Shown here one piece after another: positions 1 through 7,720 of a DNA stretch of 8,122 nucleotides (position 1 is the stretch's first letter; each line of letters starts with the position of its first letter). The notes beneath the pieces were generated by a model, which saw only the letters and a list, made by a program, of their open reading frames with translations, was not told the DNA's origin and searched no databases. Both the position numbers and the translations under genes were made by a program. The DNA comes from Bacteroidota bacterium (lineage in GTDB: Bacteria; Bacteroidota; Bacteroidia; 2-12-FULL-35-15), in NCBI GenBank assembly GCA_016707685.1, contig JADJHE010000056.1, positions 1 to 8,122 on the forward strand, in the 5' to 3' direction.

Positions 1-1329
1 AAACATCTGGTATTTTGGTGGAAATTCTATTGAGCCTGATTCTTTATGCAAGTTAGATTTTAATAAGTGGCAATCCTGTTTTTATGGAATAATGGTACTA
101 TGCTAACACCAGCTGGAAGTTTTAGTTACTGTAATTCTAATGGTGAATTATTATTTTATTCTAGTAGTTGCTAAGTTTATGATAGAACTCATCATGTAAT
201 GCAAAATGGTGATAAATTAGGAGGTCACATTTACACTCAACAATCAGTTTTGATTGTTCCTTTTGCTAAAGATACAAATAGGTATTATATTTTTACAAAT
301 GACAGATTTTCTCCTTCAGATAAAGCTGCAACTGGATTGCATTATTCTATAATTGATATGCAACTTAGCAATGGAAATGGCTCTGTTCTTAATCCTAAAG
401 CTGTGAGCTTGCTAAAGAAAAATAGTACTCATCTTACTGGCTGTAAACATTATAATGGTAATGATTTTTGGGTTATTACTTCCACTGAAGATTCTTGTCA
501 ATTAATTGCATTCCAAATCACAGATGTAGGAATTAAAGCACCAATAATATCATACTTAAATTTAAGCTCCCCTCCACCTATGAATATTGAAATTAGTCCT
601 AAGGAAACAAAATCGCCTTAAAAGCTAAAGGTATTAATGGTCGTTATTATAGATATATTATTGATTTTAATTCAAGTACAGGCCAGTTTTCAAATCCTTA
701 TCCTATTTTTATGGAACTAGGGAGTGGAACGTATAACAGTGGTTGTTCTTTCTCTCCCAATGGTGATTTGTTTTATGACATTGAAGTAGATACCAGTAGA
801 AAGTATTTATTGCATCAATATGATTTAAAAGCTGCTAATATTAAATCTTCAAGAGTATTGATTTCTGATTTTGGATCTAAATGGAGATTTGATATGCAAA
901 TTGGTCCTGATAATAAAATTTACATTGGTGGTTTTTCCACGACATATCTTGATCAAATGGTAAAACCCAAAATGCAGGTGGTAAAATTTATTTATTTGAA
1001 AAATTATATTTTTTAGGCGAAAATGAAGAAGTATTTTATTACCTAATGAAACATTATTCGTTGTAGTTGTTTTACCAATCTTATATCTATCAAAACCAAT
1101 TATTTGATTTCTCCTTTAATCATGTTTGAGATCAGTTTTACATTTAAAGCTCCAGATAATAGGAAATGAAAATTATGTGCTCTATTCTCTTCAGGGTCAA
1201 CTACTTTTAAACAATGAGGTTGAAGATAATTCCCAATTCAATGCCTCTAATATACCTACTGGATTAATTATTTACTCTATTGTATCAGGTCTTAACGTAA
1301 TTCAAACAGGAAAAGTATTAATATACTAA
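1..1329 (+). CDS. T9SS-exported surface protein, 5'-truncated and frameshifted
   Basis: This is the 3' part of a large secreted protein of the Bacteroidota type that opens with an 'NIWYFGGN' motif (read from base 2) and continues with conserved short blocks: NGELLFYS, VYDRTHH, QNGDKLGGH, QSVLIVPF, RYYIFTND, LHYSIIDMQLSNGNG, CKHYNGNDFWVIT and CSFSPNGDLFYD. These blocks resemble WD40/beta-propeller-like modules seen in T9SS and gliding-associated proteins. The last ~70 residues (about 1100-1326) look like a Por-secretion C-terminal sorting domain, with YSLQGQLLL, FNASNIPTGL and a terminal GKVLIY. The frame moves from 2 to 1 (bases 60-91), 1 to 0 (near 610, where AAGGA probably stands for AAGGGA), 0 to 2 (near 955), then 2 to 0 to 1 (1020-1170). 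There is also an in-frame TAA at 172-174. The start and signal peptide lie upstream of the window. It was probably exported by T9SS and held at or released from the surface; the ligand or function is unknown. It converges with the minus-strand gene that ends at 1790. Confidence 0.72.
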
Positions 1330-1789
1330 TACCTGACACAATCATTTATTACAATTCAATAGAGTATTTACATGCAATTGAAGTTGTCTTAGCGCAAGTC
1401 TATATATAGGGTAGTTATGTCTTGGGTTTTGCGCTGGGTATCCCAAATTTACATATTTACCCTATAGGTAGAATGTAAATTTGGAACACTTTAGGAGCGC
1501 AAGCACAAATTACAATAATTGGATTGCGCTGTTTTAGAAGAGAAATATTTTCTTTGATATCCTTCTAGTTAAATTGTTTAAAGATGAAAACTTTATTTTT
1601 GTAAATCAAAAGGTAATCAAAGATAATTTAATCTATAAGTTTAAGCCGATTAAGTGAATCGATAAGTTTCACTAGATATTACCAACTGTAATTACTTCAC
1701 GTGTAAGAGAACGACCAAAGATTACTTTAAATAGTTCCTCACTATACTAATGTAATTTCTGCTATGCAGTAATTGAGAGCAAATTGAAT
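1330..1789. other. Intergenic gap between convergent genes
   Basis: No supportable coding sequence is seen on either strand in these 460 bases. The gap lies between the stop codons of two convergent T9SS-protein genes. It holds the inverted-repeat cluster at 1391-1530. Right after it is a small stem (TAGAAG at 1535-1540 against CTTCTA at 1562-1567). The rest (about 1570-1789) is plain AT-rich sequence, with a short direct repeat of ATAAGTTT but no recognisable gene or RNA. Its position makes transcription termination the default role. Confidence 0.6.
1391..1530. repeat. 140-bp cluster of nested inverted repeats
   Basis: The element starts with AGCGCAA (1391-1397) and ends with its complement TTGCGCT (1524-1530). 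Each also occurs once inside in alternating orientation: TTGCGCT at 1429-1435 and AGCGCAA at 1496-1502. This gives two end hairpins or one long outer pairing. The centre is a perfect 12-bp stem, CCAAATTTACAT (1443-1454) with ATGTAAATTTGG (1473-1484), enclosing a smaller stem TACC/GGTA (1458-1461/1467-1470). Competing pairings also exist: TATAGGGTA (1405-1413) with TACCCTATA (1458-1466), and TTGGG (1422-1426) with CCCAA (1442-1446). These are seen directly. It could be a bidirectional terminator, a miniature inverted-repeat or REP-like element, or a structured RNA. No open reading frame runs through it. Confidence 0.6.
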
Positions 1790-3223
1790 CTATTTATAAA
1801 ACTTATGTACGTATGACGAATTATCTGCAAATTCCAAATGAAGGAAGTAAATACCTGAATTCAATGAATGAATTTCTATAGCATCAGCGATCTCCTCTTT
1901 ATTATTGATCTGAACTACTGAACGTCCTTGAAAATCATAAATAGTCAAAGATCGAATGTTTTTATGTGTGTTTGAAATCTGGATAATAGCATTTTTTACA
2001 TTTATATTGACTGGAGCATTCAAGGAAGAGTAATTCGTTGTTGCATTTGCTAATTCTGTATAATTCAACTTATAAATAGTAGAACTATCCTTATAATTTG
2101 CATTACCTAATAAAAAATCACCCAGAATCTAATGCCAGAAAGAAAATACTTTTCCAGTAAATGTTAGAGGTTTGTTTGGTAAATGTTGATCGAAGTAATT
2201 TTCATGCGCTAATCTTTAATGTCGGGCTACATTTAGTTGGTCGTCATAAGTTACAAAGTACAATATAGCTTTTTTATTATCAAAGCATGAAGCAAATTCA
2301 GCGCTAAATTTTCTAAATTGTATAATATTTTTGTTTGCATTGAATCTGTAATTGGAATCTTCAATTCCATTGCTATCGAATTTTCTGCATTCTAAAGGTG
2401 TTGAAGGACTAGTTCCATTGTAATAAATCAAATATAAATTGGTTTTGCAAAAGTATCAATTATTTGCAAAATCCATTATTTCAAAAGTACTGTCTATTCT
2501 AATTTTCCGAATTAAGCCCCGATAAGGTAGTCAGCTAGGTATTGGTCACTGAAATAAGATGTTCTGAAATAAATGTGATTTAAATCTACGATTGGAGTTG
2601 AAATATCATAATAATTGACTAGTTGATTACAAGATGTAGGTTTATTGAACTTTAGTGAGCCGTTTATTCCAGTCTGATCAACTGACACTAAGTTGAAGTC
2701 ATAATTATTTATTCCTGCACTAAAATTTGGGAATACGAAAAATAAATTCTGTTTTAAATCTGTTGTTAAAGGTCTCTTATTTGAATTAATTTCATTAATT
2801 CTTAATAAGCCTTTATCCCAGGAACTCGAATCTAATGGATTGTTGAGGTTGATCTGTCTAACATAGGTTGCAAAGTTACCAGTTACTAGTTTAATGTATG
2901 AAATAATTAAAAGGCTATCTTGAAGAATAGTTAACATGTTTCCACCATAGAAACTTTCTCTGTTGACATAAGTTTCCGGAGAAGAATGAAGTAAATCTTT
3001 TCTTGTATTTCCATGACTGTCAAAATAATAAATTTGATTATCATCTATGAAATATATATTGTTTAATAAATCAGTATTTAGTAATTTGTCAAAATATACA
3101 GATAATGGACATTCAAATTAATCCGATGGTTCCGAAACTTGAATCAATGACTAATGTTTGAGCTATCGCTGAATTGCAAAGGATGATTGATAAAAATAAA
3201 AAGAGACTTTTAGTTATTTTCAT
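1790..3223 (-). CDS. T9SS-exported protein with signal peptide and sorting tail, frameshifted
   Basis: Read on the minus strand, this begins with ATG at 3223 and a clear Sec signal peptide (MKITKSLFLFLSII..., then CNSAIA|Q). The mature start is TLVIDSSFGTIGL. It runs about 478 residues and ends in a T9SS type A sorting tail: SLTIYDFQGRSVVQI, LNSGIYFLHLEF and a terminal VHKFYK before TAA at 1790-1792. The middle has few recognisable motifs. DSSFGTIG near the N-terminus and FDSNGIEDSNYRFN (about 2385) resemble delta-60 (DUF5122) propeller repeats, which is a tentative match. Frames break near 3117, at the C4 run 2517-2520, between 2420 and 2460, and as a compensating pair near 2105-2140. In-frame stops lie at 2216-2218 and 2129-2131. 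It is likely exported through Sec and then T9SS to the surface; its function is unknown. No Shine-Dalgarno sequence is seen, which is normal for this phylum. Confidence 0.75.
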
Positions 3224-3244
3224 ATTTATGCTATATTATTTGTT

Positions 3245-3252
3245 CAAAATTA
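3245..3252 (-). promoter_or_regulatory. Possible Bacteroidota -7 promoter element
   Basis: The minus strand reads TAATTTTG here, an exact match to the Bacteroidota TAnnTTTG -7 consensus, ending 21 bases before the ATG at 3223. No convincing TTG-type -33 element is visible upstream. In AT-rich DNA this octamer can occur by chance, so the call rests mainly on its position. Confidence 0.35.
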
Positions 3253-3364
3253 ATATATACTTATTTAATCTTATAATTTATTTCTAAGTAACGAGGAGAG
3301 ATAGAAGCTGTCAATGTGTTTATCTGGATTTTATTTATTTGTACTCCAATCGAAATTCATCCTT

Positions 3365-3512
3365 AAAATCTCCAAGGTCTACCCATCACAGACCTACACA
3401 CGCCTTATTATATATATCAGGGCATCTTCTATATACCGGTTCAAAAAGCCAACCTATAGCTTCCTAACACGCTTATGGCTAATATATAATTGCGATACAC
3501 CTTGGAGATTTT
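3365..3512. repeat. 148-bp element with perfect 14-bp terminal inverted arms
   Basis: AAAATCTCCAAGGT (3365-3378) is the exact complement of ACCTTGGAGATTTT (3499-3512). Inside, ATTATATAT (3407-3415) pairs with ATATATAAT (3482-3490), and AGCC (3447-3450) pairs with GGCT (3477-3480), all nested in the same order, so the element can fold into one long interrupted stem. An alternative hairpin, AGGTCT (3375-3380) with AGACCT (3390-3395) and a 9-base loop, overlaps the left arm and would exclude full arm pairing. It starts 30 bp past the stop of the TonB-domain gene on the minus strand. It could be a non-autonomous mobile element (MITE-like), a 3' UTR or terminator structure, or a structured RNA. 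No obvious flanking target duplication was found. Confidence 0.55.
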
Positions 3513-3541
3513 CCAATTGTAGCAAAAAAATCGAAAAAGTT

Positions 3542-3990
3542 TTAACCTTGGCCCATTGATGGGCAATCAGCATGTTGAAATCTGAATTTGTAAGAATAAG
3601 TTACTGGAGGCTTAGCCCATTTTACTTTCCTTTTCTTCCAGGTAAGATTTGGTAATTAGTAATGTCATTTTCTTTCATAGGCAGTTGAGTCCATGTTTAT
3701 GGTTTTGAAAACTTTACTTTGAGTTGATAGAGTTTTGCTGTTGAATTTTAATAATTTTTGCGGCCTGACCTTCCTCATCACGGCCGTATGGTCCACTTAT
3801 GATGTGCTCATCTACAACATCTCAAGGTAATTGATTTCAATTTTTACAACTACTGTTCCTTCAATCTGATGTTTGATCGCCTCGTCAGGATATTTCCAAG
3901 TTGTTCCTCTACGAACTTACTCATTGCTTGGGTCACCCGGATATGTAGGTTGGGGATGAAATTCTTTTCTTTTAAGTGTTTCTTAGACAT
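3542..3990 (-). CDS. Small TonB C-terminal-domain protein, frameshifted
   Basis: The minus strand gives ATG at 3990 with MSKKHLKEKNFIP, then across frame jumps a TonB C-terminal-like block: PTYPGD, TWKYPDEAIKHQIEGTVVVK, IEINY, VVDEHIISGPYG, DEEGQAAKIIKI, KLKVKFSK, and a tail ending VKWAKPPVTYSYKFRF...GQG before TAA at 3542-3544. The order YP..A....I.GTVVVK followed by the DEE...II segment is the signature of this domain, which in full TonB contacts the TonB box and plug of outer-membrane transporters. This product is about 149 residues and has no N-terminal membrane helix or Pro-rich linker. It therefore resembles the small anchorless 'energy transducer TonB' proteins of Bacteroidota, whose role is not established. 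At least five frameshifts are needed (including about 3930, 3815, 3725 and 3690). No ExbB or ExbD gene is nearby. Confidence 0.65.
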
Positions 3991-4226
3991 TTGACATCGA
4001 TTAAGTATTAGTGGAACTCAAATACAAGATAGTACGATTTAGAGAAGTCAGGTGATATTAATTTGTCTACTTGGTTATTAATATTAGATCCAACTAAAAT
4101 AGAAGTACATCAAATGAGAAAATAAAGTAACTCAATTCTTGTATAAAAGTCCGAAGTATTATCTAGTAATTCATTTCTCACTAATGTTCCGAATTAAATT
4201 GTTACTAATAAATTCTCTTTTTTAAC

Positions 4227-4234
4227 TATATTTG
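4227..4234 (+). promoter_or_regulatory. Candidate -7 promoter element of the caspase operon
   Basis: TATATTTG matches the Bacteroidota TAnnTTTG -7 consensus and ends 19 bases before the chosen ATG at 4254. Transcription would then start close to 4241, leaving a short leader. The nearest upstream TTG (4199-4201) is about 25 bp away, longer than the usual spacing, so the -33 element is doubtful or distorted by an indel. Confidence 0.45.
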
Positions 4235-4242
4235 AACGATTT

Positions 4243-4250
4243 AAGAAAGG
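4243..4250 (+). promoter_or_regulatory. Purine-rich ribosome-binding candidate
   Basis: AAGAAAGG lies three bases before the ATG at 4254. The spacing is short for a Shine-Dalgarno site, but it is the only purine-rich run near the start. It supports choosing 4254 over the internal in-frame ATG at 4317. Confidence 0.35.
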
Positions 4251-4253
4251 TTT

Positions 4254-7200
4254 ATGACAGTTACAAATGTTAAATTAATATATTGTATTACTAGTTTTTC
4301 GTATTTTCAAACTTACATGTTTGCTCAGAAAGTCCATTGCTAAAAAGGCCAAGATCTACGCATTGGTTATTGGGATTTCAGAAGGTAAAGATGAGGATTT
4401 TACGGATCTAAATTTGCCCATAGAGATGCTGGAGTGTTTGCAGATTTTTATATATTCTCCGGCAGGGGATCCGTGCCTAAATCTCAGGTAAAACTTTTGG
4501 TGAATAGGCAAGCTACAGTTTTTCAAATATATATTTGGCAGAAAAGTTGGTTAGGGAGCAGAAGCCAAGAAAAATGACATAGTTTACTTATTTTACTGGT
4601 CACGGAAATGGAAGGTAGCATTTATAAATTTGGGATATTTACTTGCCTACGATACACCTTTTGGAAATTACCTGAATATTGAAGTAAGATAAGAGGATTT
4701 CAATATCATAGGCAACACACTTTCTGTTAAAAAAATGCTCAATTTAATTCTCATCACAGATGCTTGCAGGTCGGGAAGTTGTCAGGAAGTGACACCAGAG
4801 GAAAGATAATAGGTGAACAACTTAACAAAGTAGAAAAATGAAATTAGATGGCTTCCTGTGAAGCGGACCAGGATTCGGGAAAGGAACGAAGTGTGGGGAA
4901 ATGGGAGAGGGCTTTCCGCCTTTTTGTTGAATGGATTAAAGAAGGGTTGGCGGATGATGGCGAAAGGATGGAGTCATTACCCTGCGAGTTGAGTGCGTGC
5001 CTTGCCAAAGGAGTTCAAGATGAAGTCTCCAAAAAATTACCCAAGAGGATCAAAATCCGGTTTCACTTGGAAGCTAAACAAATTAATGGACATTGTCATT
5101 GATTCAATTCTTAAATCCTTGCTACGCAATCGGTCATTTCTACAGCAAGTGGGGGATCGTCCTTTCCAGATCCATTTTTCTTCAGAAGGGCCATGGAAAG
5201 GACTTCAATGCAAAAGTTTTAGGTCTTATGAAGAATAGGGATTTGGAAACTGCAATAGATTTTAGTCAATTGCTTACATGTCGGCCAGATGAAGCAAGCG
5301 ACTTTATATTTAATCATTTGGGGAGGAATGGACTCACTGGAAGCTGAAGAACTTTATCTTCAAAGGAGTTTAAATCGAAGGTCAACCAACAATTCAAACA
5401 ACACCTTGCTGCAACAATTCATGATCGAAATTCAACTTCTAATTAATCTTTATTTAGGAGATGAAGAAGAATTGGAAAGACGACAATAATACAATAGTGG
5501 AATACAGTGTATTATGACAAGTATCCCATCATGATTGAGACAGCTTTGAAATTTTGAACAAAGATCAGCCATAACATCATATTTTGGAAGTTAAGAAATA
5601 TTATTTTGCGGGAATTAACTAGAAATTGAAAATTCCGTATCCGCTAATCCGGATAGTTTGGTTGATTTGGCGCGGTCAGCAGCTCAAGGCTTATCAACTG
5701 GAAGCAAATGCGGCCTACATTCACAATGAATTAGGTAACTTATATAGAAATAAAAAGAGTAACTGATGTTTCCTTAGAGGCATTATCAAAAGCTCTATTA
5801 GAAATTGCACCAAGTTGGTCCATTCCCTGGTCAAATATGAGCAGTCTATATGCCTTTCAAAAAGATTAATTTGGGGTGAGGCAGGTAAAGGGCTGTATTA
5901 CTCCAGGATCGGATGCAAGGCGCACATACCTTAATCTCGGCAGAAACTATGAGGTCTCAGAAAATCTATTGTTTGCAGAGGAACGAAGCGTAAAGGCTAT
6001 TCAATTAAGATACCAATCATTTTCTTCCTATAAAGACGATTGGGCTCATTAAGTTAAAAGCAATGAACTACGAATATGCAGAGGTGTTTAAAAGGCAGAC
6101 AACGAAAAGAAAGAAGGATTTTTCCTGATGTAAATGGAATTGAAATGAATACTGAGGCTGGAATTATGGTTGATATAAATGGTATGGCACTAGAAGATTC
6201 ATATTCACCTATGGTATAATGAATGGCCTAGAACCAAAAGATCCTTTGGTTTTCTATATAGGAGGGATGCAGAATTTGGATCAATCCCGTTTCAGGTTGC
6301 TGAACGATATTTTAATAAGTTGGTTCGGGTGTGTTAAAAGATCCTTTGGTCTTTGATTATTACAACTACAAAGGGATTATTATACTCCAGAACCGATACC
6401 TTGAAGCTAGAGCTCATGATTAAAGGCGAGAGAAATTATTTGGTAAAGATTTTAATAAGTATTCTGATAGTTTAGTCGATACCCATATGGCGACAGCACT
6501 GATGAAACTTTATTTAAACCAAAGCTGGATATGGTTGTGTTTATAAGAGATCAACAATTTGATCGCTGAATTTGAATTACTATGCCGGTAAGTTATATGA
6601 AAGTAAGGTATTATGACCCAGTGCCCCAGAACTGTATCGTCGTATAATGCAGGCGGACAAAAGTCAGATGAAAGGATAATATCATCTTTGCGGAGGTATA
6701 TTGGGAATCACAAGGAGGTATGATGCCAGTGAACAGGGTGATACAAGAATTTAAATATGAAAATAAAAATACAAGGAGAAAAGAATTGTATGCATTTTAT
6801 GTCAGAATGCTTGCTTCTCATCCGAAGGAAGAGTATTATTATAATACCGGATCGTTAATGTATAATTATGCAGAATCTCACGCTGATATCCACCAAAGAA
6901 TTGCTTACAGTGTACCCGTAAGAATGGAACCTGTAGCCGAAGATTTACCTTTTGGCATTGTTGGGCAACCCGTTGATCTTATGACGTTGCAAACTGAAAT
7001 CAATGGTGCGATTGAATATGATCTTATGATCAATCCTGCAAAGCATTAAAATCACCTATCCAAGATGGAATTCATCATTTGGAACAATTTAGTACGCTTT
7101 CAAAGGATTCTAGCCTGTTGTCTAGAAGTACATTCAAAGACAACAGAGTTTATATTATTGGTCGGGCATGAAAATGAAGCTTTGAAATCTATCAAACATC

Positions 7201-7717
7201 ATTAAGTTATTCTGACAAGCAAACAAAAGTCAGAATGAAATTAGCAGATGGATTAGGCGTCAGTACCGGTATGAGAACTCATTGTCAGAATTTAATTCTT
7301 CTTCAAAATATGATCAGATTAACTATGAATCCAGTTTAAAAAACTTGCAAACTTTCAAATACTCTCCGGCTGGTAATTTGAATCAGCGTAATTGCTTTTA
7401 AAATGCGATACCATAATTAGTGTTAAAGATCATAGAATAGAAGGATTAATGGAAATTTAAGCTAAATTTTATATCCGGTAATTATCAACTTGCATTGCCA
7501 TATTATCTAGAAGAATGGAAGTATAATTCGAAAGATTTGAGGAACAAACTACACTTTATGCAGACTGTATGCGAAAATGAATGATCAATAAGAAGCGTTT
7601 AAATTTTAAACACGTTTGACAATGGTTTGTTTGAATTTCGTTTTAAATAATGATGAAATGATATCAGATTTTTGAAACGATCAACGTTGGGATGAATTTA
7701 AGAATAGATTGAATTAG
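4254..7717 (+). CDS. Exported caspase-family protease with TPR-like repeats, frameshifted
   Basis: About 1150 residues when read across frame jumps. It starts with a signal-peptide-like segment (MTVTNVKLIYCITSFSYF, ending ...MFAQ). A caspase p20-like (peptidase C14) domain follows: KIYALVIGIS (4351 on), a conserved HRDAGVFADF block (4419 on), VPKSQVKLLVNRQATVF, KKNDIVY, the catalytic His in FTGHGNG (His codon 4601-4603), LGYLLAYDTP, and the catalytic Cys in LITDACRSG (Cys codon 4765-4767). The His-Cys spacing of about 55 residues fits the family. The domain closes with MASCEADQ and LSAYLAKGVQDEVSK. From about 5200 to the end the product is helical, with TPR-like units such as YLNLGRNYEVSENLLFAEE, KDPLVFYIGGMQ and GNYQLALPYYLEEWKYN. 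It ends NDQRWDEFKNRLN before TAG at 7715-7717. The family cleaves proteins with a Cys-His dyad; TPRs bind partners. An envelope location is inferred. Breaks are spread through the whole gene; the longest uninterrupted part is 6720-7046. Confidence 0.78.
4345..5100 (+). other. Caspase p20-like catalytic domain of the preceding gene
   Basis: This is the approximate extent of the C14-like fold, from strand 1 (KIYALVIGIS) to the end of the LSAYLAKGVQDEVSK helix. Both catalytic codons are intact: CAC at 4601-4603 in GHGN and TGC at 4765-4767 in DACRSG. The His and Cys sit in different forward frames, so an ordinary gene caller would not place both in one protein. A 'RGKIIGEQLNKVEKNEIR' segment and then SCEADQ follow the Cys, as I recall for bacterial caspase-family proteins. 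Confidence 0.7.
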
Positions 7718-7720
7718 ATT

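Larger units (their letters stand above)
3224..3541. other. Intergenic gap between two minus-strand genes
   Basis: These 318 bases lie between the stop of the TonB-domain gene and the start of the T9SS-protein gene. They contain the inverted-repeat element at 3365-3512 and the candidate promoter at 3245-3252. A plus-strand open frame at 3314-3559 crosses the whole element and the end of the antisense gene; it has no family features, and I do not treat it as a gene. Nothing else is supported. Confidence 0.55.
3991..4253. other. Divergent intergenic region
   Basis: This 263-base AT-rich stretch separates the minus-strand TonB-domain gene from the plus-strand caspase gene and has no supportable coding sequence. 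It contains an 8-bp inverted repeat, ATATTAAT (4055-4062) with ATTAATAT (4077-4084). This could be an operator but is weak evidence in such AT-rich DNA. The plus-strand promoter candidate lies at its right end. I found no matching -7 element for the minus-strand gene. Confidence 0.4.

Noticed and set aside
3439..3451. GGTTCAAAAAGCC as a possible tRNA T-arm
   Set aside because: No acceptor, D-arm or anticodon arm can be drawn around it, and it lies inside the inverted-repeat element.
3314..3559. 81-codon plus-strand open frame with hydrophobic and aromatic residues
   Set aside because: It runs straight through the inverted-repeat element and over the 3' end of the antisense TonB-domain gene, and it has no family-like motif or ribosome-binding signal.
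4055..4084. ATATTAAT/ATTAATAT as an operator
   Set aside because: An 8-bp palindromic pair made only of A and T is expected by chance in such AT-rich spacer, and it is far from the promoter element.
4848..5489. Four short overlapping plus-strand open frames, each starting with its own ATG
   Set aside because: They are fragments of a single caspase-family protein in shifting frames; their peptides join colinearly (SCEADQ, LSAYLAKG, VIDSILKSLL, LEAEELYLQR).
6236..6350. The 15-bp direct repeat as an insertion or recombination scar
   Set aside because: It falls in phase with the helical repeat of the protein and encodes the same residues, so it belongs to the coding repeat.
6720..7049. Separate 109-codon gene beginning MMPVNRVIQEF
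   Set aside because: Flanking peptides of the large caspase-TPR protein continue on both sides after frame jumps (AEVYWESQGG before, SPIQDGIHHLEQF after), so it is an internal piece.
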